From contig CAMVLU010000006.1 in the NCBI GenBank assembly GCA_947168405.1, positions 1 through 35,441 on the forward strand: a stretch of 35,441 nt of DNA, given 5' to 3'. The notes beneath the pieces are model-generated. The model was not told where the DNA came from, made no database searches, and saw only the letters and a list, made by a program, of their open reading frames with translations. The position numbers and the translations under genes were made by a program. This stretch comes from an uncultured Clostridia bacterium. GTDB lineage: Bacteria > Bacillota_I > Bacilli_A > RF39 > UBA660. Position 1 is the first letter of the stretch; every line of letters begins with the position of its first letter. Below are positions 9,379 through 19,084 of this stretch, one piece after another.

Positions 9379-11370
9379 TTATTCATCTTCCTTTTCTACT
9401 TCTACATCATTTGCTTCAAGTAATCTAATTAAATCATCTTTAGATAACTTTGAATATCCTTTAATTTCTTTTTCTTTAGCTAAATCTTTTAATTCATCTA
9501 AAGTCATATCTTCAAATTTACTACCTTCTTCTTCAGGAGGTAATTTTTTATTTTCAACTAAATAATCTATTTGTTCTTTAGTTAATGTTTCTCTTTCAAG
9601 TAATGCTTCTGCTATTAATTTAACTAAATCTGAATTTTCTTTAAGAATCTTAGTTGCTTGTTTATAACATTCTCCAACAATTTTACGCATTTCTTCATCT
9701 ATTTCATGTGCAACTATATCAGAGAAATTTCTACTCTTATTATAATCACGTCCAATGAAAACACTTTCTGATTGTTGTTCAAGTTGAACTGGTCCTAAGT
9801 CACTCATACCATATTCAGTAACCATAGCTCTTGCTATCTTAGTTGCCTTTTCAAAGTCATTGTGAGCTCCAGTTGTAATTTCTCCAAAGTTTAATTCTTC
9901 AGATACACGTCCACCTAGTAAACCTGTAATTTGTTCTAATAATTCACGTTTAGTAGCTGTATATTTTTCTTCTTTAGGTACCATCATATTATATCCACCA
10001 GCATAACTTCTTGGAATAATAGTTACCTTTTGAACAATATTAGCTGAGCTTAATTTAATTCCAAGAACAGCATGTCCTGCTTCATGGAAAGCAACAAGTC
10101 TTTTTTCTTCATCTGTATATTTTTTACTCTTTTTAGCAGGTCCCATCATAACGCGATCAGTTGCTTCATCAACTTCACTCATTGTAATATGATCTTTATT
10201 TCTTCTAACAGCAAGTAAAGCTGCTTCATTTAATAAGTTTTCAAGATCAGCACCACTAAATCCTGGAGTACGACGAGCTAAATTATTTAAAGTAACATTT
10301 TTATCTAATATTTTATTTCTAGCATGAACAGCAAGTATTTCTTCTCTTGCTTTAATATCTGGTAAGTTAACTGTAACTTGTCTGTCAAATCTTCCTGGTC
10401 TTAGTAACGCAGGATCTAATACATCAGCACGGTTTGTAGCAGCAATAATAATTATTCCTTCATTTGCCCCAAATCCATCCATTTCAGTTAATAATTGGTT
10501 TAATGTTTGTTCACGTTCATCATGTCCTCCACCAAGTCCAGTTCCTCTTTGACGTCCAACTGCATCTATTTCATCAATAAAAATTAAACAAGGTGCATTA
10601 TGTTTAGCTTGACGGAACATATCACGAACACGACTAGCACCAACACCAACAAATAATTCAACGAAATCTGATCCACTTATATAATAGAAAGGAACATTAG
10701 CTTCTCCAGCAACAGCTCTTGCAAGTAAAGTTTTACCAGTTCCAGGAGGACCAACAAGTAATACTCCCTTAGGAATTCTAGCACCTAATTTAGTAAACTT
10801 CTTAGGATTTTTTAAGAAATCAATTAATTCTTTTAATTCTTCTTTTTCTTCTTTTAATCCAGCAACATCATCAAATGTAACTTTCTTTTGACTATCATCA
10901 AGTTTTGCTCTACTCTTTCCAAAATCAAATGATTTATTATTTCCACCTATTTGTCTACTTAAAATATAGAACATAAATCCACCAACTAAAATAATAGGTA
11001 AAAAGTTAACAAGTATTACAAGAAGTGGACTTCCATTAGGATCTCCCTCAGCATTAATCTTAAATTCATATTTTTCATTTGCACTTGTAATTTGTTTCAT
11101 TACTTCATCACTTAATGGAGCAGTAGTTTGAAATTTTTCATTTGATTTATAATCTTTTAATTTACCACTTATATTATAAATTCCTCCATCAATACTAGGT
11201 AAAATTGTTAATTCTTCTACTTGATTATTATTAAGTGCACCTAAAAATTTATCATAAGTTAACACATTTACTTTTAAATTTAATACATTAAAAAAGTAAA
11301 TAATTAATAACATTACAACAATTAAAGCTGCATATGGTAATATACCTTTTCTTATTTCTTTTTTATTCAT
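9379..11370 (-). CDS. ftsH: ATP-dependent zinc metalloprotease FtsH with an additional C-terminal Rho_N/SAP-like domain
   Basis: [35 protein letters not shown]-region [14 protein letters not shown] zinc motif; tail [31 protein letters not shown]. Confidence 0.97.
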   Translation of the reverse strand: MNKKEIRKGILPYAALIVVMLLIIYFFNVLNLKVNVLTYDKFLGALNNNQVEELTILPSIDGGIYNISGKLKDYKSNEKFQTTAPLSDEVMKQITSANEKYEFKINAEGDPNGSPLLVILVNFLPIILVGGFMFYILSRQIGGNNKSFDFGKSRAKLDDSQKKVTFDDVAGLKEEKEELKELIDFLKNPKKFTKLGARIPKGVLLVGPPGTGKTLLARAVAGEANVPFYYISGSDFVELFVGVGASRVRDMFRQAKHNAPCLIFIDEIDAVGRQRGTGLGGGHDEREQTLNQLLTEMDGFGANEGIIIIAATNRADVLDPALLRPGRFDRQVTVNLPDIKAREEILAVHARNKILDKNVTLNNLARRTPGFSGADLENLLNEAALLAVRRNKDHITMSEVDEATDRVMMGPAKKSKKYTDEEKRLVAFHEAGHAVLGIKLSSANIVQKVTIIPRSYAGGYNMMVPKEEKYTATKRELLEQITGLLGGRVSEELNFGEITTGAHNDFEKATKIARAMVTEYGMSDLGPVQLEQQSESVFIGRDYNKSRNFSDIVAHEIDEEMRKIVGECYKQATKILKENSDLVKLIAEALLERETLTKEQIDYLVENKKLPPEEEGSKFEDMTLDELKDLAKEKEIKGYSKLSKDDLIRLLEANDVEVEKEDE

Positions 11371-11380
11371 AAATTCCTCC

Positions 11381-12706
11381 TCACAAACATTTAATTATTA
11401 TATCACACTTTTCATGATTTTTACTATCATATTTTGATTTTTTTAATTTAGGTATCCAAATTATTTTATCTTTACTATCTACAACAACAGGATAACTATA
11501 TCTATCAACTCTATTTATTTTACAATCAATAAAAACATCACTCACAAGTCTTTTACCATTAGTCCCTTTTAATTCAATATAATCACCATTTCTTTTATTT
11601 CTAACATATAAAGGTAAAGATATATCTTTACTTTCTAAGTGAATCGTATCATTTCCATTTTCTTCATTAGTAATATTTATAAATTTCATTCCATTAGGAA
11701 TAACTAATCCATCTTTTAATTCTAATTTATAATTTGAATTACTATCTTTATTTTTAAATTCTAAATAATTATAATTTATTATTAATATATTACCATCTGG
11801 TAAACATATTTCACTTCCAGATTCATTATTATTTATTAATTTAATAATAGAATCTATATGTTTATCATTTAACTCTGTTATATTTAATAAATTATCTTTT
11901 AATATTTTTTCAATTACTAATTTTTCTATAAATATATCATATTTTAATAATTCTAAAATATTTAATTTATTATCAACCCAAACTTTATTATATACATTAT
12001 TAACTTCTTTTTCAATATAATTATTTGATTCTTCAAGTAATTTACTAAATTTTAAAAACTTTAAATGAACATCCTTATTTTCTTCTTTAAGAAAAGGTAA
12101 TATTTCCATTCTATATCTATTTCTCGTATATTTACTAGAATAATTACTTTTATCTATATAATAAGGAATATTATTATTATCATTATAATCTTGAATTTCA
12201 CTTTTAGTCATATATAGAAGTGGTCTTACAATCTTATAATTATCTTTATTACTAATTAAAGAAATACCAGAATATCCTTTAAAAGTAGATCCTCTTGTTA
12301 ATCTCATTAATATAGTTTCTATTAAATCATCTCCATGATGTGCTGTCATTAAATAATTAGCATTATATTTATTAATTAATTCTTCATAAAATTTATAACG
12401 AAATTCTCTAGCATATGCATGAAAGTTTTCTTTATTATATTCTTCTATTCTTTTACATTCAAATATTATATTGTGTACCTTACAATAATCTTTTAAAAAC
12501 TTTTCTTCTTCTTCACTTTCAATTCTAACTTTATGATTAATATGAGCAACTATAATATCAAATAATAATTCTTTTTGAAGTTCTAAAAGAATATATAATA
12601 AAAACATCGAATCAGGTCCAGCACTGACTCCTATTACTACTTTATCAGATTTATTTAATTTAATTTCTTCTTTTAAAAATTTTAAAACTAAATCCATTTC
12701 TTTCAC
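11381..12706 (-). CDS. tilS: tRNA(Ile)-lysidine synthase
   Basis: PP-loop VIGVSAGPDSMFLLY, AHHGDDLIETILMRLTRGS, C-terminal TilS-like domain; between ftsH and divIC as in Bacillus. Confidence 0.92.
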   Translation of the reverse strand: MKEMDLVLKFLKEEIKLNKSDKVVIGVSAGPDSMFLLYILLELQKELLFDIIVAHINHKVRIESEEEEKFLKDYCKVHNIIFECKRIEEYNKENFHAYAREFRYKFYEELINKYNANYLMTAHHGDDLIETILMRLTRGSTFKGYSGISLISNKDNYKIVRPLLYMTKSEIQDYNDNNNIPYYIDKSNYSSKYTRNRYRMEILPFLKEENKDVHLKFLKFSKLLEESNNYIEKEVNNVYNKVWVDNKLNILELLKYDIFIEKLVIEKILKDNLLNITELNDKHIDSIIKLINNNESGSEICLPDGNILIINYNYLEFKNKDSNSNYKLELKDGLVIPNGMKFINITNEENGNDTIHLESKDISLPLYVRNKRNGDYIELKGTNGKRLVSDVFIDCKINRVDRYSYPVVVDSKDKIIWIPKLKKSKYDSKNHEKCDIIIKCL

Positions 12707-12776
12707 CTTTTAGAGTATTTTACTAAACTTTAATAAAATTATCAATATATTTAAAAAAAATATTTAATAATAGATA

Positions 12777-13079
12777 TTATTTTTCATCTTCAGGAATTCT
12801 TAAAATTAACTCTCCATCTTTTGAATAAAAATATTTTTCTCTAGCATATCTTGCTAAATATTCAGGATCTTCTAATTTATTAACATCATTTTCTAATTCT
12901 TTTTCTTTTTCTTGTAAAGCAATTAATTGATTTTCTAACTCTCTCTTTTCTTTATATTTATCTACTATATCAAAGAATACTCTTCCAAGAGTAATAACAA
13001 TAAAAATAATTAAAGCAATACTAATTAAACCAAAAGTAGCAATACGTCTTGCTTTTTTCTTTACTTTTCTTTTAGCCAT
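12777..13079 (-). CDS. divIC: Septum formation initiator family protein (DivIC/FtsB-like)
   Basis: Basic N-terminus, one TM, coiled coil, DPEYLARYAREKYFYSKDGELILRIPE. Likely start MAKRKVKKK at 13079 with GGAAGTG SD. Confidence 0.85.
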   Translation of the reverse strand: MAKRKVKKKARRIATFGLISIALIIFIVITLGRVFFDIVDKYKEKRELENQLIALQEKEKELENDVNKLEDPEYLARYAREKYFYSKDGELILRIPEDEK

Positions 13080-13143
13080 TTTATCACTTCCTAGCATATT
13101 AATCATATCAAATAATTTATAATATTGCAAGTTTGTTAAACCA

Positions 13144-13419
13144 TCAACCTATTCTAATTTTAATAAATAACTTATTATATAAATAAAAACTAATAATAAA
13201 TATTAATAATAAATAAATATGTAGAATTCCCCCATTTAAATTATAAATAAAGTAATAATAAATAGAACTAAATGTTATAAAAAAGAATAAATTAACAATA
13301 ATTTTAAAAATTAATTTTTTATTATATAAAAAACTATATAAAATATTATAAAAAAAAGAAAAAACTATACCAAATAAAAATGTAAAAAAAATAACTTTAA
13401 TTTGTTCTATTAAATTCAT
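13144..13419 (-). CDS. yabQ: YabQ-like spore cortex biosynthesis membrane protein
   Basis: Small hydrophobic protein between yabP and divIC; overlaps the yabP 3' end by 4 bp; order matches Bacillus yabP-yabQ-divIC. Confidence 0.7.
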   Translation of the reverse strand: MNLIEQIKVIFFTFLFGIVFSFFYNILYSFLYNKKLIFKIIVNLFFFITFSSIYYYFIYNLNGGILHIYLLLIFIISFYLYNKLFIKIRIG

Positions 13420-13709
13420 TTAAATAACCTACTTATAATAGAATTATCTTTATCTTTTTTATTAGTTTTATCATCAACATAATTAATACTATTTACATAT
13501 CCTTTAATAGTTACAACACCTTCTCTAGTATCTAATTTTAACATTTCAAGTCCTTCTCCTTTTAAAACAATATAACCCATGACTGATTCTATTAAAAATT
13601 CTTCCGCATCAAAACTATCTACTTTTTTAACACCACTTACACTTAAATTTTTACGATCAATTAAATTTAATACATGATTATAATCTCTTATCTCCTTTTC
13701 TTTATCCAT
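13416..13709 (-). CDS. yabP: YabP/YqfC-family sporulation protein
   Basis: HVLNLIDRKNLSVSGVKKVDSFDAEEFLIESVMGYIVLKGEGLEMLKLDTREGVVTIKGYV...RLFK closely follows the B. subtilis YabP pattern. Confidence 0.88.
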   Translation of the reverse strand: MDKEKEIRDYNHVLNLIDRKNLSVSGVKKVDSFDAEEFLIESVMGYIVLKGEGLEMLKLDTREGVVTIKGYVNSINYVDDKTNKKDKDNSIISRLFK

Positions 13710-13740
13710 AACTCCCCCAATTAAATATATGAATAAATAT

Positions 13741-13766
13741 AAAAAAAAAGACCAATAGGTCTTTAA
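13741..13766 (-). terminator. Intrinsic terminator downstream of spoVG
   Basis: Minus strand AAAGACCTATTGGTCTTTTTTTTT. Confidence 0.8.
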
Positions 13767-14057
13767 TTATTCTTCTTCAGATTCAGTTTCAACAGGTTCT
13801 TCTGTTGGAGCTTTTTCATAAGCTTCTAATATAGCATCCTCGAACATCTTTCTTGTTTCACGATTAATTGGATGAGCTATATCCTTATGTCCTCCTGGAA
13901 CTTTCTTGCTTGGCATAGCAATAAATAATCCATTATCTCCGTCAATAATACGGATATCACGTACAACAAAGCATTCATCTAATTGAACAGTTGCACGTCC
14001 TTTCATTCTTGACCCTTCTTTTTCGAAACGTCTTACATCTACTGATGTTATTTTCAT
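13767..14057 (-). CDS. spoVG: SpoVG RNA/DNA-binding regulator
   Basis: MKITSVDVRRFEKEGSRMKGRATVQLDECFVVRDIRIIDGDNGLFIAMPSKKVPGGHKDIAHPINRETR. Confidence 0.96.
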   Translation of the reverse strand: MKITSVDVRRFEKEGSRMKGRATVQLDECFVVRDIRIIDGDNGLFIAMPSKKVPGGHKDIAHPINRETRKMFEDAILEAYEKAPTEEPVETESEEE

Positions 14058-14149
14058 TTGTATCCTCCTTTTGAACTAGCTGTTCTAAATACATAATATA
14101 CTATTATGAAAAAAAAAGCAATCTTTTTTTACAAAATTTGTAAAAAAAA

Positions 14150-14176
14150 AGAAAAGACTTAGAAATTCTAAGCCTA
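14150..14176 (-). terminator. Intrinsic terminator
   Basis: Minus strand GGCTTAGAATTTCTAAGTCTTTTCTTTTTTTTT. Confidence 0.7.
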
Positions 14177-14181
14177 ATTAA

Positions 14182-14895
14182 CTAATTATGTGCTTCTGCT
14201 GTTACATCTACTCTTAAAGAATAGAACATGTTAGAAAAATCAGCAGGACTATAAACAGTTTGTGTACCATCACGATTTGTAGTAGTATTAGCAATTGTTA
14301 CAACTGAATCTGGTATCCACATACGAAGTTCGAAGTTATGAGTTACATCCGCTGAACCAGTTATTCTACCTGTTGCAATAGTTACACCAGCAGTTGATGC
14401 ATCATTATTTTTACCACTTCCTACTAAAGCGCCAGTAGTAAAATTACTGGTTACGCCAGAAGGTAATGGATCTTTATGAGAACCAGTCAACATAATTTTA
14501 ATTTCATTATCATAGAAACGATTAGTTTCTGCATAGGATGCAGCAGTCTTGCCTGCTTCTACAGTAGGAAGTTTTCCTTTATACGCTTTTACAGTGTAAT
14601 CAATTCCTTTTCCAGAACCATCATGTCCTGATACAGCAAAATCAAGTACAGCATTATCTGTTCCTGTTGCAGTTAAACTTTTTCCAGTTTCATCACTAAC
14701 TGGAAATTGATTTGTTAGCTTAATAGCTGTTCCTTCAGTATAATGGAATATAATTGAACCAGTAGTTAACTCATTATTTGTTTCTCCATTTCTAGAATAA
14801 GTAAAGAATGCAAATGATACTCCTACTACTGCAATAACCAAAACAGCAATTCCTAAAACTGATAATAAAACTTGCTTTGATGAATTTCCATTCAT
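14182..14895 (-). CDS. TasA/camelysin-like (SipW-dependent-type) secreted or surface protein, paralog 1
   Basis: SSKQVLLSVLGIAVLVIAVVGVSFAFFTYSRNGETNNELTTGSIIFHY signal/N-terminal block followed by a Thr/Gly/Ala-rich beta-type body. Confidence 0.6.
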   Translation of the reverse strand: MNGNSSKQVLLSVLGIAVLVIAVVGVSFAFFTYSRNGETNNELTTGSIIFHYTEGTAIKLTNQFPVSDETGKSLTATGTDNAVLDFAVSGHDGSGKGIDYTVKAYKGKLPTVEAGKTAASYAETNRFYDNEIKIMLTGSHKDPLPSGVTSNFTTGALVGSGKNNDASTAGVTIATGRITGSADVTHNFELRMWIPDSVVTIANTTTNRDGTQTVYSPADFSNMFYSLRVDVTAEAHN

Positions 14896-15059
14896 ATTTT
14901 AATCCTCCTTACAATAAAGATAATATCATATAAAAATCATTTTTACAATATTTTTTTTCATTTTTTTTTAAATTGTTAAATAAAATTTGATGTTCATTGT
15001 TTTTTATCAGTAAGAAGTTGGTATTTAATTCAACATTTTTTTAAAAGTTGTAATTAACA

Positions 15060-15083
15060 AAAAAAAGACCAAAAGGTCTTTAA
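15060..15083 (-). terminator. Intrinsic terminator
   Basis: Minus strand AAAGACCTTTTGGTCTTTTTTTTG. Confidence 0.75.
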
Positions 15084-15095
15084 TTATATACTTTA

Positions 15096-15893
15096 TTATG
15101 GTTGTTGTGTTACAGTATCGTCAGCTTCAACATTTACTTTAACTGAATAATATAAGTTAGTGTAAACTGTACGATCATCATTTGCTTGACCAAAAGGCAT
15201 CTTAGTTAAATCTCTTGGACTTGCATTTTCAACATCATTAGCAGGTTTTTCTGGCCATTCTTGAGCATCATATGCTTTAGCACGGTAAGTTTTAGAATAA
15301 TCTGTATCTGAAATAGTTACAGTATTATTAACCCACATAGTTAAAGTATAGTCATGTTGTTGAGCATCTCCAGTATTTGAAATTGTACCATGAGCAATTT
15401 GAATACCTTTAGGATTTGTTGAAGTATTAGCAATATTAGTTAAAGGTCCGGCTGTTTGATATGGAATTTCAACAAAACCATTAGTTGAAGAAGTTACTGT
15501 TTCATTATTTACTTCTTCACTATGAGCAGCAACAGTAGCTTTAATACTAATTTCACTATCAGCAAATCTAGTTTTTTCGTCATCATTTGCACCACGAACA
15601 ACATATACCTTGTAACTAATTGGATTTGCTGTTGTAGGTACAGTTCCTTTTACATCAAATTTGAATTTAGCATTATTTGCTCCTGCTGTATCTGTTTGAG
15701 GAAATTGATTTGTTAAATTTAATGCTGATTCTGTATCTTCCTCATATTCAAATACAATACTACCAGTTGTAATAACGTTATTCTTAGTGCCTGTTCTTGA
15801 ATAAGTAAAGAACGCAAATGAAACTCCTACCACAGCTATTACTAAAATAGCAATTCCTACAATCGATAAAATTGTTTGTTTTGAATTATTCAT
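15096..15893 (-). CDS. TasA/camelysin-like (SipW-dependent-type) secreted or surface protein, paralog 2
   Basis: NSKQTILSIVGIAILVIAVVGVSFAFFTYSRTGTKNNVITTGSIVFEYEED; near-identical N-terminal block to 14182..14895. Confidence 0.6.
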   Translation of the reverse strand: MNNSKQTILSIVGIAILVIAVVGVSFAFFTYSRTGTKNNVITTGSIVFEYEEDTESALNLTNQFPQTDTAGANNAKFKFDVKGTVPTTANPISYKVYVVRGANDDEKTRFADSEISIKATVAAHSEEVNNETVTSSTNGFVEIPYQTAGPLTNIANTSTNPKGIQIAHGTISNTGDAQQHDYTLTMWVNNTVTISDTDYSKTYRAKAYDAQEWPEKPANDVENASPRDLTKMPFGQANDDRTVYTNLYYSVKVNVEADDTVTQQP

Positions 15894-15969
15894 CTTTCTT
15901 TATCCTCCTTATGATAAAAATATAACACATAATTTTTTTTTTGACAATATCTTTTTTTAAAAAAAATAA

Positions 15970-15995
15970 AAAATTGACAACTTGACTGTCAATTT
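15970..15995 (-). terminator. Intrinsic terminator
   Basis: Minus strand TTGACAGTCAAGTTGTCAATTTTTTATTTTTT. Confidence 0.7.
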
Positions 15996-16483
15996 CCATA
16001 TCTTTCCATTGTATAACTAATTTTTTTAACTGAATTATCAACTTTATTTGTTGTTAAAATTTCAAATATATCTTTAGATTGATTATTATCTTTTTCTAAA
16101 ATAATACCATATATTTCTTCTCCATCTACATTAAATTTTAGAATACTATTACACAAATAACTAGAATTAGCCTTTATTATATTAACTAATCCATACGTAG
16201 AATCATTATATTTTTCATTTTTTATTTTTGTTTTATTATCTAAACAATTTACATTATATGGAACTGTTTTATAAACATATTTATAATTTCCATATTTAAT
16301 ATCTTCAGTTACAATTCTTGGTTTTAATCTATTAGATTCAATTGATTTAACATTAGTAATATTACTTGTTGTAATAGAATATCTATCACCACAATAAAAT
16401 ATTAATAAGCCAACAATTAAGGTATAAACAGTACAAAAAATTATCCTTCTTAGAGCAAGTTTTCTTCTATAATAATTTCTCAA
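15989..16483 (-). CDS. Hypothetical single-pass membrane or secreted protein (164 aa)
   Basis: Basic N-terminus then IIFCTVYTLIVGLLIFYC TM; no recognised family. Confidence 0.6.
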   Translation of the reverse strand: MRNYYRRKLALRRIIFCTVYTLIVGLLIFYCGDRYSITTSNITNVKSIESNRLKPRIVTEDIKYGNYKYVYKTVPYNVNCLDNKTKIKNEKYNDSTYGLVNIIKANSSYLCNSILKFNVDGEEIYGIILEKDNNQSKDIFEILTTNKVDNSVKKISYTMERYGN

Positions 16484-16530
16484 AAGACACCTCCTCTATG
16501 ATAACAATATAGCACTTTTAAATTACTTCG

Positions 16531-16971
16531 TCAATTATTTATCATATCATTTAAAGCTTTTTCCCACATTTCATAATTAATAGCAGATTGATATTCAAGA
16601 TTTTTTTCTCCATGATATAAATTAGATTTATGAGCATTCTTTATTAAATAAGGTATAAACTTATAATATATTTCTTTATTTATACATAACCCATTTCCCA
16701 TTCCCATATAAATATAATTATATCTATCAGATTCATACTTCTTTTTAAAATCTTTTAAACTTTTACTCCATATAGGAAATACTTTATCTATAATATCTAA
16801 ATTTTTAAATAAATTATCTATTCTATAAAATATATATTTATTATCTTTTCTAATTACAAGAGTAGATCCATATATATCACCCATTCTTCCAGGTATAGTA
16901 ATAAACATTAAATCCTCTTCATTTAATTTCATTACTTCTTCTTTAGTTATATTTTCTTTCATATTATTCAC
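16531..16971 (-). CDS. Hypothetical protein (146 aa; GTG start or internal ATG)
   Basis: ORF with two aromatic-rich segments; no recognised family. Confidence 0.55.
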   Translation of the reverse strand: MNNMKENITKEEVMKLNEEDLMFITIPGRMGDIYGSTLVIRKDNKYIFYRIDNLFKNLDIIDKVFPIWSKSLKDFKKKYESDRYNYIYMGMGNGLCINKEIYYKFIPYLIKNAHKSNLYHGEKNLEYQSAINYEMWEKALNDMINN

Positions 16972-17150
16972 CTATTTCATTTCTATTTCTTTTTCATTAA
17001 TATATTTATAATTTAAAAGATTATCACTAGTAACTACACTTTCTCCAAGTTCATTCTCTAAATTTTTTCTAGTATTACTAGCAATTTTACCACCACGTCT
17101 TGCTACTTCTATATTTTTCCTTTATTACTATATACATTTAATAAATCCAT
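16972..17150 (-). pseudogene. Decayed DinD/antirepressor-like gene remnant
   Basis: ATG at 17150 gives MDLLNVYSNKGKI*; another frame reads NIEVARRGGKIASNTRKNLENELGESVVTSDNLLNYKYINEKEIEMK*, resembling the C-terminal segment of DinD-type proteins. Frame broken around 17117. Confidence 0.45.
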
Positions 17151-17310
17151 ATAAGACCTCTTTAATAATTATAACATATATTTATATTTTATATGCTCTC
17201 TTCAGGGGGGCCTGCTCTCTTCAGTTAGAAGAGACCAAATTGTGTTAAGCCCTTTAAATACGGGCCTTTTTGTATTGGCATAAACCGTCATTTACCGTGG
17301 CTTTTTAGTA

Positions 17311-17336
17311 TTTTTGTATCTAAATTGTACCTAAAA
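17311..17336. repeat. Island-boundary direct repeat, left copy
   Basis: TTTTTGTATCTAAATTGTACCTAAAA versus right copy 29081-29106 TTTTTGTACCTAAATTGTACCTAAAA (25/26). Confidence 0.7.
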
Positions 17337-17364
17337 AAGACAGTAGTGTTATTTCTACTGTCTT
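17336..17364 (-). terminator. Intrinsic terminator of the R-M/OLD operon
   Basis: Minus strand AAGACAGTAGAAATAACACTACTGTCTTTTTT. Confidence 0.85.
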
Positions 17365-17371
17365 ACTCTAA

Positions 17372-19075
17372 TTAGTTTTTCTCTCCAATTAATAATTCAA
17401 TATTTGACAAAAATGAATTAATTGGGCCCATTCTATTTTGAATAAAAATATCATCATTATTTTTTAAATAATCACAAACAGTATTTGCAACTAACTCTTT
17501 AATTTCAGCCTCTAAATCATCATCCCAAGGCTTACCTTCAGTCAAAAAGCATATTCTCAACTGTTCTGACCATTTTTTCATACTATTAAAATCGGATTGT
17601 TTCAAATGCATGCCATATTTAGAATTAATTTTGTCTATATAAATTTCCGGGTTTAATAAATCTTCAAATTCTGAGATACTTTTTCCAATACATTTAGTAA
17701 AAGTAATTTTTGATGGATCAATTAAACTTTGAGCTTTAGCTTTCTCATATGCATCATGACCACTTTCGTCATCATCTAATAACACATAATAATCAAATAT
17801 TGTATTATTACTCTCATATAATTTTGATAGCAGCTTAGATGCTCCACCAAGAGCCTCAATACTAATTTCATTATTAACTAATGCATTCTTAACTTTTGGT
17901 ATTTTATATAGTAAAGCTTCTACAATTTTTTTGTCAGTTACTCCTTCTACAAATATTTTATAGTTGCATGATATTAAGTTATCAGCTAATTTTACACCTA
18001 ACACATCACGAATCTCTTTAATACTTTTAGCCGGAGATGCTTTACCAGAAGATACGATTATATTAGATTTTATATCTTTTTTGTTAATAAATAATTGATT
18101 ATGAGTTGCTATTATTACTTGATTATCTTTAACCAATCCCTGTAAAATATTATTTAGCTGTCTTATTGATCCCGGATGTAGGTGTGCTTCAGGTTCATCT
18201 ATTGCTATTATCGATGACTGCTCAACATTATATCTGTCTGTAAGCATTGCCAGTGTAGCTAAGCTTTTGATTCCGTCACCTTTATAATCAATATTTGTTA
18301 AAACCCCATCGTCAATTGAGACCTCTACAGCTCTTCTAAGTGATGACTTACGAATGTTTTCTTCAATATCAATTTTAACATTCTGAATAGATGGTATAAA
18401 CGTTGTTAGTGTTTCTTGTACTTTCTTTGCTATTCCATTCAAAGGTTCTCTTTGTAATCTGTTGATAGTATTTATTGCATTAATATATTCAGGATTGTTT
18501 TCAACAACTTTTAATTCTTGAGCCAAATTATCTCGAATTAAATCAATTGCTTGAGACTCTGTTCTAATGGCAGGAATATAGTTGAATACTATGTTTTTAG
18601 CGACAAATTCATTTATTAATAACACTTTACTATTAAGCTTTGACGTACCTTTTTTAGATACCTTTAATTTTGGAAAATTATCTTCTCCAATTTCTATGAT
18701 TATTATAAAATCTGATGTCGATAATCTCGATTTTGTGAACTTATTAAATTGATCTAATTCCTGTTCTGTCAAAAGAAATTCAAGTTCAAATACTGTATTT
18801 TTGGAACCCTTTTTCTTATTTTGACTGCTAACAGGAAAGTCTCTTTGCCAAACATAATCAAATCCATTATCTAAATATTTATAGTATCCCATTGGTCTTC
18901 TGTGAGGAAAGTAAGAATACTTTTTTATTATATTCATACTTAATGAAATTGCTTTAATTATATTTGATTTACCTTCATTATTTTTTCCTACCAAAATAGT
19001 TAAATCATGAAGTTTTATTTTATGTGCTCTGGTAATACTTCTGTAGTTTGATACAGAGAATGAAATTAACTTCAT
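17372..19075 (-). CDS. OLD-family-like ATP-dependent nuclease (AAA/SMC-type ATPase + C-terminal TOPRIM)
   Basis: FSVSNYRSITRAHKIKLHDLTILVGKNNEGKSNIIKAI (Walker A), IIAIDEPEAHLHPGSIRQL (Walker B), IIATHNQLFI, TOPRIM-like KIFVEGVTDKKIVEALL, LLDDDESG, EFEDLL. Confidence 0.85.
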   Translation of the reverse strand: MKLISFSVSNYRSITRAHKIKLHDLTILVGKNNEGKSNIIKAISLSMNIIKKYSYFPHRRPMGYYKYLDNGFDYVWQRDFPVSSQNKKKGSKNTVFELEFLLTEQELDQFNKFTKSRLSTSDFIIIIEIGEDNFPKLKVSKKGTSKLNSKVLLINEFVAKNIVFNYIPAIRTESQAIDLIRDNLAQELKVVENNPEYINAINTINRLQREPLNGIAKKVQETLTTFIPSIQNVKIDIEENIRKSSLRRAVEVSIDDGVLTNIDYKGDGIKSLATLAMLTDRYNVEQSSIIAIDEPEAHLHPGSIRQLNNILQGLVKDNQVIIATHNQLFINKKDIKSNIIVSSGKASPAKSIKEIRDVLGVKLADNLISCNYKIFVEGVTDKKIVEALLYKIPKVKNALVNNEISIEALGGASKLLSKLYESNNTIFDYYVLLDDDESGHDAYEKAKAQSLIDPSKITFTKCIGKSISEFEDLLNPEIYIDKINSKYGMHLKQSDFNSMKKWSEQLRICFLTEGKPWDDDLEAEIKELVANTVCDYLKNNDDIFIQNRMGPINSFLSNIELLIGEKN

Positions 19076-19084
19076 ATATGCCTC

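Noticed and set aside
11381-12706. TilS SAGPDS instead of SGGxDS as a catalytic defect
   Set aside because: The PP-loop pattern is otherwise intact and small-residue substitutions at the second position occur in this family; not unusual enough.
17150-17340. tRNA gene as island integration target
   Set aside because: No cloverleaf or tRNA 3' end recognisable by eye at either boundary.
17372-19075. OLD-like protein as GajA of a Gabija system
   Set aside because: No UvrD/PcrA-like GajB adjacent; the gene is part of the R-M operon.
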